From an uncultured Paracoccaceae bacterium (GTDB taxonomy: Bacteria > Pseudomonadota > Alphaproteobacteria > Rhodobacterales > Rhodobacteraceae), in NCBI GenBank assembly GCA_937872465.1, contig CALMSR010000017.1:101738-165737 (forward strand): 64,000 nt of DNA, given 5' to 3'. A program made the translations under genes and the position numbers. Positions 44,314 to 54,053 of this stretch are shown here, one piece after another. Within the stretch, counting starts at the first letter, position 1, and every line of letters starts with the position of its first letter. The notes under the pieces are model-generated. The model did not search any database. It was not told the DNA's origin and saw only the letters and a program-made list of their open reading frames with translations.

Positions 44314-45312
44314 TCAGCCCTGCCAGGTGGCGCCGGCGGGATCGTCGGTGTCGGTGACCCGGTAGAGGCTGGCCTCGCCGGTCATCGACGGCGCGAGTCC
44401 ATGCGCGAGGCCCGGCGGGACGGCGCAGGTGTCGCCGGGGGCGAGCACGGTGGTGCCGCCGTCCCAGGTGAGGCGCCAGTGGCCGCGCATCACCATGAGC
44501 ACGTGGTGGCGGTCGGAGACATGCATCGCCTCGGGGATCGAGCCGCGGGTGAGAAGCTCCACCTCGAAGCCCGGCCTGTCGCGCAGGATGGCATCCGGGC
44601 CGATGACCTTCGCCGGCTGCCCGGCCGCCATCGCCATCAGATCCCAGTAGCGGGCGACGTAGCGCGGGACGACCTCCTCGGGGGTGGGCTCGGGGATCGT
44701 CGCGAGTTCGGCCTCGGTGAGGAGCGGCATCGGCGCCACGCCCTCGGGGAGGCTCTGGCCGCGCTTGGTGTCGTAGAGCTTGCCGTTCTCGCCCAGCACA
44801 AGCCCGTGGTCGCGCGCGTCCTCGATCACCTGCGGTGCCCAGACCACGCCGCCGCCGGCGTCGTCGCCGCCGAGGATCGCCATGATCATGCCGTAATCGG
44901 TGCCGATGTTCTCGAAGCCGCGGAAGATGCCGGTGGGGATGTTGAAGATGTCGCCCTCCTCGAGCACCACCTCGCCGGCATTGCCCCAGCGCCCCCAGAA
45001 GAAGCGCCAGCGGCCCCGGAGCACGAAGAAGACCTCCGCCGTGCGGTGGACATGGAGCGAGTTGCGGCATTTCGGCGGCTGGCCGGCGGCGCCGATGTTG
45101 AAGCCCGGCGTCTCCTTGATGTGCACGTGCTGGTCGGGGCTCTCCGAGACGCCGCCGCCGATGACGGTGAAGTTCTCCTTCTGGTCGGAGCCGGGGGTAT
45201 GGGCGTCGATGAAGGCGGTCTTGCAGGGCTGCAGGTCGCCGTAGCGCACGATCCGCGCCTCCATCTCGGCGGCGGAGAGCGTCGTCGGGCGGGTCTTCTC
45301 CAGCGTGGCCAT
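44314..45312 (-). CDS. Two-domain cupin protein
   Basis: A 332-residue bicupin. The first cupin has SLHVHRTAEVFFVLRGRW and EEGDIFNIPTGIFRGFENIG (residues about 85-145). The second has HVSDRHHVLMVMRGHW and LAPGDTCAVPPGLAHGLAP (about 265-310). His/Glu metal ligands are complete in the first domain. The layout resembles gentisate-type dioxygenases and bicupin isomerases, but no closer assignment is safe. Its ATG overlaps the previous gene (TGATG). Confidence 0.82.
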   Translation of the reverse strand: MATLEKTRPTTLSAAEMEARIVRYGDLQPCKTAFIDAHTPGSDQKENFTVIGGGVSESPDQHVHIKETPGFNIGAAGQPPKCRNSLHVHRTAEVFFVLRGRWRFFWGRWGNAGEVVLEEGDIFNIPTGIFRGFENIGTDYGMIMAILGGDDAGGGVVWAPQVIEDARDHGLVLGENGKLYDTKRGQSLPEGVAPMPLLTEAELATIPEPTPEEVVPRYVARYWDLMAMAAGQPAKVIGPDAILRDRPGFEVELLTRGSIPEAMHVSDRHHVLMVMRGHWRLTWDGGTTVLAPGDTCAVPPGLAHGLAPSMTGEASLYRVTDTDDPAGATWQG

Positions 45313-46286
45313 CACTTGTCTCCCTGGTGCAGCAGGATCTGTTTCCAGATCGCGATCTCGTCGAAGAGGGTGAATTCGCGGCGCAGGCCCCAGGGGCCGA
45401 ACTCGGCATGGGTGATGCCCATGACATGGACCGGCGCGCCGGTGGGCGGGCCGAAGGCGCCGAAGCCGTCGTGCCTGCCGTCGAGGCTCCAGCGCACCGC
45501 GGCGCGGTGCGGCTGGCCCGGGTCGGCGCGGCCGATGACGTGGTGGATGGAGAAGGTCGCCGACGGGAAGGCGGTGCGCAGGTTCATCCATTCGAACTCG
45601 GCGAAATCCCAGGACCAGCCGCCGCGGGCGCCGGGGTGCTCGGTGCGCACGGCGCGGTCGTATTCAGCGCGGATCACGGCGATGTCCTTGTCCATGATCC
45701 GGGTGAGGATGTCGGCGAGGCGCTGCCCCCATTCGCTGTCGTTGCCGCGGGAGGCGTAGCCGCCGGGGATGTCGTCGGCGGGCGCGAAGGGGCGCGCCGC
45801 CTTCTCGGGGCCGCCCTCGCGGGCGATCTGGCGGCGGGCGAAGCGCTTCGGATCCTTGCCGAGCTGGCGGACGATGCCGGACGCGTCGCGGATCAGCCAT
45901 TCGTCGTAGATCGTGCCGTCCTTCGCGGCGCAATCGGCGATGGCGCGGATGGTGAAGCTCCGGCCGGTCGGCTTGCCGAAGGCCCCGTGCCCGAGATGCG
46001 TGCCGGTGGTGACGAGCCGGTGCGAGGAGAGGAAGCCGGTCTCCTCGTCGCCGGACCAGATCACGTCCTCGCCCAAGAGCCGGCGGTCGGGGAATTCGGC
46101 GAGCGTCGCCAGCGTGCCGTCGATGGTGCCGCGGTTGCCGTGCACGATGCCGGAGGGAAAGCGCATCGGGATGTCGGGCGCATAATAGTGGTCGAGGCTG
46201 CGGAGCCGCCGCTCCTCCCAGATCTCGTGGGTGATCTTCAGGATGTAGTCCGGCAGGTCGGCGAACCTCGGGTCGAAGCCTTTCAT
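45312..46286 (-). CDS. Tandem NTF2/SnoaL-like protein B
   Basis: The 324-residue protein contains two SnoaL/NTF2-like domains. The first (about 1-160) ends TIYDEWLIRDASGIVRQLG, and the second (about 190-320) ends REFTLFDEIAIWKQILL. It is clearly related to the gene just upstream; both begin with a similar MxGFDP... start, contain LATLAEFPDR-LLGEDVIW and end with E-x-A-I-W-K-Q-I-L-L. SnoaL-like domains catalyse aldol cyclisation, dehydration or isomerisation, or only bind small molecules. The reaction here is unknown. Confidence 0.85.
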   Translation of the reverse strand: MKGFDPRFADLPDYILKITHEIWEERRLRSLDHYYAPDIPMRFPSGIVHGNRGTIDGTLATLAEFPDRRLLGEDVIWSGDEETGFLSSHRLVTTGTHLGHGAFGKPTGRSFTIRAIADCAAKDGTIYDEWLIRDASGIVRQLGKDPKRFARRQIAREGGPEKAARPFAPADDIPGGYASRGNDSEWGQRLADILTRIMDKDIAVIRAEYDRAVRTEHPGARGGWSWDFAEFEWMNLRTAFPSATFSIHHVIGRADPGQPHRAAVRWSLDGRHDGFGAFGPPTGAPVHVMGITHAEFGPWGLRREFTLFDEIAIWKQILLHQGDK

Positions 46287-47296
46287 CAGAGGTCTCCCGT
46301 CCCGAGGAGGATCTGCTTCCAGATCGCGGTTTCGTCGTAGAGCGCCCATTCGCGGCGCAGGCAGGGCCCGCCCGCCGCGCCGAAGGGGCCGAATTCGGCG
46401 TGGCAGATGCCTAGGACGTAGACCTCCGCCCCGCTGGGCGTGCCGAAGGTGCCCCATCCCGAGTGCTTGCCGTGGAGCGACCAGCGCAGCGCCGCGCGCG
46501 GCGGCATGAGCGGGTCCTCGCGGCCGATGGCATGATCGATGGTGAAGGTGGCGTCGGGGAAGGCGGCACGCAGCCCGAGCCAGAAACGGTCGGCGCCGGA
46601 CCAGCCGAGCCCGGTGACGCCGCCCGGGTATTCGAGGGTCGCGGCGCGGTCGTATTCGCGGGGGATCACCGCGAGATCCGCGGCCATGATGCGCGAGACG
46701 ATGTCGGCGTAGCGCGCGCCCCATTCGCTGTCGTTGCCGCGACCGTCATAGGGGCCGGCGACGTCGTTGGCCGGGGTCATCGGCTGAACGCATTTCTCGG
46801 GTCCGCCCTCGCGGGCGATCAGGTCGCGGGTCCAGGCGACCGGGTCATGCCCGAGCTGGCGGACGATGGCGCCCTGGTCGCGCACCAGCCATTCGTCGGT
46901 GACGCGGTCGTGGCTGATCGCGCAATCGGCGAGGATGCGGTAGGCGAGGCGCCTGCCCGTCGGCGCGCCGTAGATGCCGGGGCGCTCGTGGGTGGCGGTG
47001 CAGATGAGCCGGTGCGACGAGAGGAACGCGTCGGTGGTGGCGTCGGTGCGCGCCGGATCCTCGCACCAGATCACGTCCTCGCCCAGGAGCTCGCGGTCGG
47101 GGAATTCGGCGAGCGTCGCCATGGTGGCGGCGATGACGCGGGAATTGTCGACCACCACCGAGGCCGGCGAGCGCACGATCAGGCCGGGCGCGTAGCGGTG
47201 GGTGAGGCTCGCGATCGCGCGGTCCTCCCAGATCTCCCGCGTTATGCCCATGACGAAATGCGGCACGTCGCGCCATTTCGGGTCGAAACCCATCAT
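46286..47296 (-). CDS. Tandem NTF2/SnoaL-like protein A
   Basis: A 336-residue paralogue of the adjacent protein B. It starts MMGFDPKWRDVPHFVMGITR, with a first SnoaL-like domain ending VTDEWLVRDQGAIVRQLG and a second ending ALYDETAIWKQILL. The segment LAEFPDRELLGEDVIW is nearly identical to protein B, so the pair arose by duplication. The paired proteins may form a heteromeric barrel. The start overlaps the lacI stop. Function unknown. Confidence 0.85.
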   Translation of the reverse strand: MMGFDPKWRDVPHFVMGITREIWEDRAIASLTHRYAPGLIVRSPASVVVDNSRVIAATMATLAEFPDRELLGEDVIWCEDPARTDATTDAFLSSHRLICTATHERPGIYGAPTGRRLAYRILADCAISHDRVTDEWLVRDQGAIVRQLGHDPVAWTRDLIAREGGPEKCVQPMTPANDVAGPYDGRGNDSEWGARYADIVSRIMAADLAVIPREYDRAATLEYPGGVTGLGWSGADRFWLGLRAAFPDATFTIDHAIGREDPLMPPRAALRWSLHGKHSGWGTFGTPSGAEVYVLGICHAEFGPFGAAGGPCLRREWALYDETAIWKQILLGTGDL

Positions 47297-48309
47297 TCCC
47301 CGGGCTTCCTGCGGGTGGAGCCGCGTTCCACGAGCATGCCGTCGATGCGGATGCGGCGGGCCGCCCGTTCGCCGCCCTCGATGCGGTCGATAAGCGTGGT
47401 CACGGTTTCCGCCACCATGCGGTTCACGCGCTGGCGGAAGGTGGTGAGGTCGTAGGCCGGCCAGGAAGCGAGCGGCACGTCGTCGAAGCCGACCACGGCC
47501 ACGTCGCCCGGCACCGACAGGCCCAGCTCGAAGCGCAGCACGTCCATGGCCGCGAAGGCCATGTGGTCGTTGCAGGCGAAGACCGCGTCCGGGTGGTCGG
47601 CGCGGTCGAACATGCGGCGGGTGGCGTCGCGGGTGGCGGCATGCTCGAAATTCCCCACGCCGCGGGCGAAGAGCGCCTGGCCGGCCGCCGCCAGCCCCTC
47701 GCGGAAGCCGGCCTCGCGGTCGCGCTGGGTCGAGGCCTCCTCGAAGCCGGCGAGATAGGCGATGCGGGTGCGGCCGATGGATGCGAGATGCTCGGCCAGG
47801 GCGCGGCCGCCGGCGAAATTGTTGGTGGTGACGCTCGAGAGCCGGTCGTCGTCCTGGTCGCGGTTGAAGAGCACGACCGGAATGCCGAAGGAATGGCACT
47901 GGCTGGCGAGCGAGGAGGACATGGAGACCGAGGCGAGCACGATGCCGTCGACCTGGTAGTCGAGGATCTCCTGCATCACCCCGTCGATGTCCCCCACCGT
48001 GGGCGCCGCCATGAAGACGAGCACGTGGTAGCCCTTTTCCTGCAGCGCCACCGAGAGGCGTTCGACCGCCTCGGGGTAGAACTGGTTCTCCAGATAGGCG
48101 ACCACCAGCCCGATGATGCGGCTGCGCCCGGTGATCAGCGAGCGGGCGAGCACGTTGGGGCGGTAGCCGAGCTCGGCGGCGGCGCGGCGCACCTTCTCGA
48201 CGGTGCGCTTGGAGGCGGAGGCACCGGGGGTGAAGACGCGGCTGACCGCCGACTGGCTGACCCCCGCCAGCTTCGCCACGTCCTGGGATGTGACCTTCTC
48301 GCCGGCCAT
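47293..48309 (-). CDS. LacI-family transcriptional regulator
   Basis: A 338-residue repressor-type regulator. The DNA-binding headpiece is TSQDVAKLAGVSQSAVSRVF, and the hinge helix is RPNVLARSLITGRS. The periplasmic-binding-like effector domain begins RIIGLVVAYLENQFYPE and ends with AVVGFDDVPLASWPAYDL. Encoded inside the operon it most likely controls, between SDR and NTF2-like genes, with overlaps on both sides. Candidate operators are the ACGTTTGCAA-containing sites at 37.87 and 55.42 kb. The effector is probably the transported substrate or an intermediate. Confidence 0.95.
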   Translation of the reverse strand: MAGEKVTSQDVAKLAGVSQSAVSRVFTPGASASKRTVEKVRRAAAELGYRPNVLARSLITGRSRIIGLVVAYLENQFYPEAVERLSVALQEKGYHVLVFMAAPTVGDIDGVMQEILDYQVDGIVLASVSMSSSLASQCHSFGIPVVLFNRDQDDDRLSSVTTNNFAGGRALAEHLASIGRTRIAYLAGFEEASTQRDREAGFREGLAAAGQALFARGVGNFEHAATRDATRRMFDRADHPDAVFACNDHMAFAAMDVLRFELGLSVPGDVAVVGFDDVPLASWPAYDLTTFRQRVNRMVAETVTTLIDRIEGGERAARRIRIDGMLVERGSTRRKPGE

Positions 48310-49073
48310 CACTCCGCCGTCCATCCGCCGTCGACCATGAGCGCCGTTCCCGTCACCAGCGCCGCGGCATCGGAGGCGAGGAAGGCGATCGCGCCCATGA
48401 TGTCCTCCACCTCGCCCACGCGGCCGAGCTTGATCCTGTCCTCGATCCAGGCGACGCGCTCGGGATCGGCGAAGGTGGCGCTGGTGAGCGGGGTGCGGAT
48501 GAAAGTCGGGCAGAGCGTGTTGACCCGGATGCCATGGGGGCCCCATTCGATCGCCATGGCCTTGGTGAAGCCCTCGACCGCGTGCTTGGTCGCGCAATAG
48601 ACCGCCCGGTCGGGGCCGCCGACATGGCCCATCTGCGAGGAGACGTTGATGAGCGAGCCGGGCCTGCCGGCGGCGATCAGGCCCCTGGCGACGGCCTGGG
48701 TCAGGAAATAGGCGCCGCGGATGTTCAGCGCGGCGACCGCGTCGAAATCGGCGGGCGCGGTGTCGGTGGCGGCGGAATGGCGGGCGAGGCCGGCGCTGTT
48801 GACGAGCACGTCGAAGGGGCCGCGCCCGGCCACCGCCGTCGCGGTGGCGGCCGCGTCGGCCACGTCGAGAACGAGGGCCTCGGCCGGGAATCCGGCGGCG
48901 CGCAGCGCCTCGCAGACCTGTCCGAGCCGGCCTTCCGAGCGCGCCGCCAGCACCACCTGCGCACCCTGCTCGGCCAGCGCCACCGCGGCGCCGAGGCCGA
49001 TGCCCGAGGAGGCGCCGGTGACCAGCGCCCGGCGCCCGTCGAGGCGGAAGGACGGGGTGCGCGGCAGGTCCAT
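48309..49073 (-). CDS. Short-chain dehydrogenase/reductase
   Basis: Classical SDR of 254 residues with nucleotide motif VTGASSGIGLGAAVAL, Asp in LVLDVADAAA, NSAGLA in place of NNAG, catalytic Ser in LINVSSQMGHVGG and the Tyr-Lys pair in AVYCATKHAVEGF. It lies two bases from the second HisD-family gene and one base overlaps lacI. With HisD-family enzymes it may oxidise successive hydroxyl groups of the same substrate. Confidence 0.93.
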   Translation of the reverse strand: MDLPRTPSFRLDGRRALVTGASSGIGLGAAVALAEQGAQVVLAARSEGRLGQVCEALRAAGFPAEALVLDVADAAATATAVAGRGPFDVLVNSAGLARHSAATDTAPADFDAVAALNIRGAYFLTQAVARGLIAAGRPGSLINVSSQMGHVGGPDRAVYCATKHAVEGFTKAMAIEWGPHGIRVNTLCPTFIRTPLTSATFADPERVAWIEDRIKLGRVGEVEDIMGAIAFLASDAAALVTGTALMVDGGWTAE

Positions 49074-49075
49074 GG

Positions 49076-50404
49076 CTATTCGGCGGCCTCGTGCCGGGGT
49101 GCCGCGGCACCATAGGGGATGTTGCGGCCGCCGTAGCGGCGCACGCGGATATTGGCCTGTTCGGCATGGCCGACGAAGCCCTCCAGGATGCAGAGCCGCG
49201 AGCAGTATTCGCCGATCATCGCCGCCGCCTCGTCGGTCGTCACCTTCTGGTAGCTGTGGGTCTTGATGAACTTGCCGACCCAGAGCCCGCCAGTATAGCG
49301 GCCCGCCTTCCGGGTGGGCAGGGTGTGGTTGGTGCCGATTACCTTGTCGCCGTTGGCGACATTGGTGCGCGGCCCGAGGAAGAGCGCGCCGTAGGAGCGC
49401 ATGTTCTCGAGATACCAGTCGTCGCGGTCGGTCATCACCTGCACGTGCTCGGAGGCGATGTCGTTGGCGACCTTGAGCATCTCGTCGTGGTCGCTGCAGA
49501 GGATGACCTCGCCGTAGTTCTCCCAGGAGACGCGGGCGGTGCCGGCGGTGGGCAGGATCCCGAGCAGGCGGTCGATCTCCTTGAGCGTGCCTTCCGCGAG
49601 CCGGCGCGAGTTGGTCACCAGCACCGCGGGGGAGTTGTAGCCGTGCTCGGCCTGTCCGAGCAGGTCGGTGGCCACCAATTCCGCGTCCACCGTCTCGTCG
49701 GCGATCACCATGGTCTCGGTCGGGCCGGCGAAGAGGTCGATGCCGACCCGGCCGTAGAGCTGGCGCTTGGCCTCGGCGACAAACGCGTTGCCGGGGCCGA
49801 CCAGCATGTCCACGGGGGCGATGGTCTCGGTGCCGAGCGCCATGGCGCCGATCGCCTGGATGCCGCCGAGCACGTGGATCTCGTGGGCGCCGCCGAGATG
49901 CATGGCGGTGATCACCGCCGGGTTCGGCCTGCCCTGGAAGGGCGAGGTGCAGGCGACGATGCGCGGCACGCCGGCGACGCTCGCGGTGGCGACCGACATA
50001 TGCGCCGAGGCGACCATCGGGAACTTGCCGGCGGGCACGTAGCAGCCGACGGACTGGACCGGGATGTTGCGGTGGCCGAGAATCACGCCCGGGAGCGTCT
50101 CGATCTCGATGTCGAGCATGGAGTCGCGCTGGGCCTTGGCGAAGTTCTTCACCTGGGCCTGGGCGAACATGATGTCCTCCATCTCGCGGGGGCCGACCTC
50201 GGCCATCAGCGCCGCGATCTCGTCCGGGCTCAGGCGGAAGGAGGGCGGGCTGTAGCGGTCGAATTTCTCGCTGAATTCGCGGACCGCGGCGTCGCCGCGC
50301 GCCTCGATCTCCTTAAGGGCCTCCTCGACCACGGCGCGGACCTTGGCGTCCTCCTCGGCACGGTCCGTCTCGGGCTTGCCGCGCTTGAGATACTCCACGG
50401 TCAT
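49076..50404 (-). CDS. HisD-family NAD-dependent dehydrogenase (paralogue 2), HpsN-like
   Basis: A 442-residue histidinol-dehydrogenase homologue, starting [20 protein letters not shown]. Zinc and catalytic residues are present in [17 protein letters not shown], the Asp of [14 protein letters not shown] and EGFVGH. The sequence after [24 protein letters not shown], is the pattern seen in sulfopropanediol 3-dehydrogenases (HpsN) and related catabolic enzymes, not in biosynthetic HisD. It sits between ABC-transporter/NTF2 genes and the SDR. A terminal alcohol-to-acid oxidation of the imported compound is a reasonable inference; DHPS is one candidate substrate but no HpsP-type gene was seen. Confidence 0.88.
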   Translation of the reverse strand: MTVEYLKRGKPETDRAEEDAKVRAVVEEALKEIEARGDAAVREFSEKFDRYSPPSFRLSPDEIAALMAEVGPREMEDIMFAQAQVKNFAKAQRDSMLDIEIETLPGVILGHRNIPVQSVGCYVPAGKFPMVASAHMSVATASVAGVPRIVACTSPFQGRPNPAVITAMHLGGAHEIHVLGGIQAIGAMALGTETIAPVDMLVGPGNAFVAEAKRQLYGRVGIDLFAGPTETMVIADETVDAELVATDLLGQAEHGYNSPAVLVTNSRRLAEGTLKEIDRLLGILPTAGTARVSWENYGEVILCSDHDEMLKVANDIASEHVQVMTDRDDWYLENMRSYGALFLGPRTNVANGDKVIGTNHTLPTRKAGRYTGGLWVGKFIKTHSYQKVTTDEAAAMIGEYCSRLCILEGFVGHAEQANIRVRRYGGRNIPYGAAAPRHEAAE

Positions 50405-50949
50405 GATGGGGCTACCTCGCTGGTTTCGGGCGGCTGCGGCGGGGTCCTCTCGCCGCGGTCGAAGGCTTCCCAGCCCTCGCCGTCGAAGGCGTCGCGCCCG
50501 AGCTGGGCGAGGACCGCCGGGAAGTCGACCGAGACCCAGTTGTCGGCGATGCGGCCGTCGCGCAGGCGCCAGAAATCCATGTAGGGGATGGTCACGCGCC
50601 GGCCGGTGGCCGGGATGCCCATGAAGGTGCCGGAATGGGTCGCCTCGATATGGCCGAAGCAGGAGACCCATTCGCCCTGCGCGATGAAGCGCGCGGTCCT
50701 GTAGTCGCGCTCGGTGAAGGCGGCGCGGAACGGCAGCTGCCAGTCGCGGCGGAAGGCGTCGAGCCCGTGCTTGGTGCCGCAGCCGCGGTTGCCCATCCAG
50801 CGGAAATCCTCGTGGAAATGCTCGCCCATGGTGTTCGAGTTGGAGCCGAGCGCCGCCTCCATGCGCAGGACGGCATCGAGCGAGGCCCGCGAGGTCTCCG
50901 GGTCGTCGTCGGCCGGCTCGGGCATCTTAGGGAAGGACGCCGCGGTCAT
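50401..50949 (-). CDS. NTF2/SnoaL-like protein, single domain
   Basis: A 182-residue protein with one SnoaL-like domain: [47 protein letters not shown] and [13 protein letters not shown]. The GIPATGR-x4[11 protein letters not shown] pattern is typical of ester cyclases of this superfamily. It overlaps the ABC ATPase gene and the HisD-family gene at its ends, tying it to transport and oxidation of the substrate. Confidence 0.88.
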   Translation of the reverse strand: MTAASFPKMPEPADDDPETSRASLDAVLRMEAALGSNSNTMGEHFHEDFRWMGNRGCGTKHGLDAFRRDWQLPFRAAFTERDYRTARFIAQGEWVSCFGHIEATHSGTFMGIPATGRRVTIPYMDFWRLRDGRIADNWVSVDFPAVLAQLGRDAFDGEGWEAFDRGERTPPQPPETSEVAPS

Positions 50950-52043
50950 GGCGTCGCTTCCGTTCCCGGCACCGGCCGGTGCGGGGCGTTGCCGGCCCAG
51001 ACGAGCCGGCCCGTGGACTTGTCGAAGAGATGGCAGATCTCCGCCGGGACCGCCGCATGCACCCTCTCGCCGATCCTGGTGCGGTAGTCCTTGCCCCCCT
51101 TCACCGAGACCAGCCCGTCGCCGAGCCGGTAGCTGATCATCGTGGCCTCGCCGAGAAGCTCGACCGAATAGACCGGGGCGGCGATCTGGCCGCCCGCGTC
51201 CACGATGCTGGCGTCCTCGGCGCGGAAGCCGAGGGTGATCGGGCCGGAATGCCGCGTGGGCAGGCCTGCGATGCGGGTATCCGGTGCCTCGAAGACGCCG
51301 TCCCTGATCGCGCCTTCCACGAGGTTCATCGCCGGCGAGCCGATGAAGGAGGCGACGAAGGTATTGGCGGGATCGTTGTAGATCTCGGTCGGTGTGCCGA
51401 CCTGCTGGATCACGCCGTTGTTCATCACCACCACCCGGTCGGCGAGCGTCATCGCCTCGATCTGGTCGTGGGTGACGTAGATCGTGGTAGTCTTGAGCTC
51501 GTGCTGGAGATGCTTGATCTGGGCGCGCGTCGAGACCCGGAGCTTGGCGTCGAGGTTGGAGAGCGGCTCGTCCATCAGGAAGAGCTTGGGCTCGCGCACG
51601 ATGGCGCGGCCGAGCGCGACGCGCTGGCGCTGGCCGCCGGAGAGCTCGGCGGGGCGGCGTTCGAGAAAGTCGAGAAGCTCCACCGTCGCCGCCGCCTTCA
51701 TCACCCGGTCGTTGTGCTCCTCCTTCGGCACCTTGCGCACCCGCAGGGGGAAGCGGATGTTCTCGAAGACGGTCATGTTGGGATAGAGGCCGTAGGACTG
51801 GAACACCATGGAGATGTCCCGGTCCTTGGGCTCGAGGTCGTTGACGACCCGGTCGCCGAGCCAGATCTCGCCGTCGGTGACGTCCTCGAGCCCGGCGATC
51901 ATCCGCATGGTGGTGGACTTGCCGCAGCCGGAGGGGCCGAGCAGCACGAGGAATTCCTGGTCGGCGATGTCGAGGTTGAAGTTGTCGACGCCCACGTAGG
52001 AGCCCCAGCGCTTGGAGACCTTCTTGAGACGGAGTTCGGCCAT
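50946..52043 (-). CDS. ABC transporter ATP-binding protein, UgpC/MalK type
   Basis: ATPase of a sugar-type (CUT1) importer, 365 residues. Walker A is GPSGCGKSTTMRMIAGLE, signature LSGGQRQRVALGRAI, Walker B LFLMDEPLSNLD and switch YVTHDQIEAM. A C-terminal regulatory TOBE/OB domain follows from about 240 (ITLGFRAEDASIV). Start at 52043 by homology. Eleven bases after the permease gene. Confidence 0.96.
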   Translation of the reverse strand: MAELRLKKVSKRWGSYVGVDNFNLDIADQEFLVLLGPSGCGKSTTMRMIAGLEDVTDGEIWLGDRVVNDLEPKDRDISMVFQSYGLYPNMTVFENIRFPLRVRKVPKEEHNDRVMKAAATVELLDFLERRPAELSGGQRQRVALGRAIVREPKLFLMDEPLSNLDAKLRVSTRAQIKHLQHELKTTTIYVTHDQIEAMTLADRVVVMNNGVIQQVGTPTEIYNDPANTFVASFIGSPAMNLVEGAIRDGVFEAPDTRIAGLPTRHSGPITLGFRAEDASIVDAGGQIAAPVYSVELLGEATMISYRLGDGLVSVKGGKDYRTRIGERVHAAVPAEICHLFDKSTGRLVWAGNAPHRPVPGTEATP

Positions 52044-52054
52044 GTGGGGGCCCC

Positions 52055-52936
52055 CTAGCCTTTGACCGCGCCGGCGGTCAGGCCGCTGACGATCTGTTTC
52101 TGGAAGAAGAGCACCAGCAGGAAGAGCGGTGCGATGGCCGAGACGACGGCGGCGACGGCATACATCACCTTGCCCTCGGCCTGGGTGGAGCCGAGGAAGC
52201 TCGCGATCTTCGGCACCATGGTCTGGTTCTCCTGGCTGAGCAGCATCGCCGTCACCGTGAAGTCGTTGTAGGCGAGCAGGAAGGAGAAGAGCCCGGTGGT
52301 GATCACCCCCGGCCACATCACCGGAATGACCACGAGTCGGAAGGCCTGGAAGCGCGAGCAGCCGTCGACCATGGCGCTTTCGTCGAGATCCTTGGGGATC
52401 GAGAGGAAGAAGGAATGCAGCATCCAGAGGGTGAAGGGCTGGTTGATCGCCACGATCACGATGATGGTGGTGGGAAGGATGCCCCAGATGTTGAGCTGGA
52501 AGAACGGCAGCAGGTATCCCGAGACCAGCGTGACATGCGGCATGGCGCGGAACACCAGCGCCGCCATGAGGATCCAGAAGGTGTAGCGGTATCCCGACCG
52601 CGCCAGCGCATAGCCGCCGAGCGTGCCGAAGGTCAGCGAGATCAGCGTCACGAAGACGGTCACGATCAGCGTGTTGATCGCCGCGCGCCAGAATTCCTGC
52701 TCGACCCAGGCGCCGTGATACCCCGCGCCCGTGAAGGCGCTGCCGGTCCGGGCCTGGGTCACGGGGCCGGTGACGGCGTTCATCCAGTCGGTGCGCGAGA
52801 AGAAATCCGCCTCGACCTTGAAGGAGCCCCAGACCGTCCAGAGGAACGGGAAGGCGGCGACGATCAGCCACAGGACGATGAAGGCGGTCGAGAAGACGAC
52901 CAGGGTGGTGGAGCGGCTCCGGGCCTTGCTGGACAT
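52055..52936 (-). CDS. ABC transporter permease, MalG type
   Basis: Inner-membrane subunit of the importer, 293 residues, about six helices. The ATPase-coupling EAA loop is DESAMVDGCSRFQAFRLVVI, followed by PVMWPGVITT. A long periplasmic loop lies between the first and second helix (about residues 45-85). Four bases after the other permease gene. Confidence 0.93.
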   Translation of the reverse strand: MSSKARSRSTTLVVFSTAFIVLWLIVAAFPFLWTVWGSFKVEADFFSRTDWMNAVTGPVTQARTGSAFTGAGYHGAWVEQEFWRAAINTLIVTVFVTLISLTFGTLGGYALARSGYRYTFWILMAALVFRAMPHVTLVSGYLLPFFQLNIWGILPTTIIVIVAINQPFTLWMLHSFFLSIPKDLDESAMVDGCSRFQAFRLVVIPVMWPGVITTGLFSFLLAYNDFTVTAMLLSQENQTMVPKIASFLGSTQAEGKVMYAVAAVVSAIAPLFLLVLFFQKQIVSGLTAGAVKG

Positions 52937-52940
52937 CGGC

Positions 52941-53969
52941 TCAGACCTTCCGGTTGAAGTCGCGCCAGGTGCGGATCAGCACCGGCATGAGCAGGATCAC
53001 CACGCCGATGATGGTGAGCATCGAGGTGGCGGCGGCCGAGCCGAAGAGCGGCGTCTCCGATCCGCGCAGGTCGTTGTAGATCAGGTAGCTGAGCGAGGTG
53101 GCATTGGCCGCGGCGGAGAAGCCGATGATCGGCTCGAAGACCCGGAAGTTGTCCATGAGCTGCACCAGCGCGATGAAGGTCGCGAGCGGCATCAGATGCG
53201 GGATCACCACGAAGCGCACCCGTTCCCATCGGCTCGCGCCGTCGATCATCGCGCTCTCCAGCGTGTCGCCGGGCACGGTCTGGAGGCCGGCGTAGAAGAC
53301 CACGAAGCTGAAGGGCGCGGCATGCCAGACGCCGTAGAGGAAGAGCGTGACCCAGGTCAGGGTGGGGGAGGCCTTGAGCGAGAGCTGCGGGTCGTTCAGC
53401 AGCAGCTGGAGATTGGCCCCGATCACCCCCGAGCTGTCGATCATCCAGAAGAGCACCAGCGAGCCGACCAGCGGCGTCACGATCATCGGCAGGAGCGAGA
53501 AGAAGATCACCGGGCCCTTGAGCAGCCGCGGGATCGAATTCACCCCCAGCGCGACGAAGAAGCCCAGCACCATGCCCAGCGGCGTGACGATGAAGGTATA
53601 GGCGATGGTGAAGATCAGCGCCTTGTAGAACGGCAGGTTGAGCATGGCGCGGAGCGCCGAGACCGGGCCGTCGCTGTCGCGCCAGATCGCGCCGACCTCG
53701 GCGAAGGCAAGGTGGCTGGTATTGGCATAGGTGCCGAGCCAGTTGAACCGGCCCATCGGGCTCTCCTCCATCGCCCGGTCCATGGCCTCGGTGTCGATGC
53801 GGAGTTCCTTCTCGCAGCCGAAGGGTCCGCAGTTCTCGACCTCGACGAGGATCTGCTCGTGCTCGATGAAGAGCGATTGATAGGCGACCGAGAGGATGGG
53901 CAGCGCGATGAAGAGCAGCATCACGAAGAGCGACGGTGCGATGAACTTGAAGAAGGTGCGGTGCGGCAT
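52941..53969 (-). CDS. ABC transporter permease, MalF type
   Basis: Second membrane subunit, 342 residues. The first helix is FIAPSLFVMLLFIALPILSV, followed by an unusually long periplasmic insertion of about 85 residues with ENCGPFGCEKELRI containing two cysteines that may form a disulfide. The EAA loop is LESAMIDGASRWERVRFVVI. It follows the binding-protein gene by 84 bases. Confidence 0.93.
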   Translation of the reverse strand: MPHRTFFKFIAPSLFVMLLFIALPILSVAYQSLFIEHEQILVEVENCGPFGCEKELRIDTEAMDRAMEESPMGRFNWLGTYANTSHLAFAEVGAIWRDSDGPVSALRAMLNLPFYKALIFTIAYTFIVTPLGMVLGFFVALGVNSIPRLLKGPVIFFSLLPMIVTPLVGSLVLFWMIDSSGVIGANLQLLLNDPQLSLKASPTLTWVTLFLYGVWHAAPFSFVVFYAGLQTVPGDTLESAMIDGASRWERVRFVVIPHLMPLATFIALVQLMDNFRVFEPIIGFSAAANATSLSYLIYNDLRGSETPLFGSAAATSMLTIIGVVILLMPVLIRTWRDFNRKV

Positions 53970-54053
53970 CGCGCGCTCCCGTCGGCGGTTCGAAGGAATC
54001 CGGGCGGCGTGGATGTCCGGGGAGGGGCGGCGGGGCCTCTCCCCGGGACGGCG

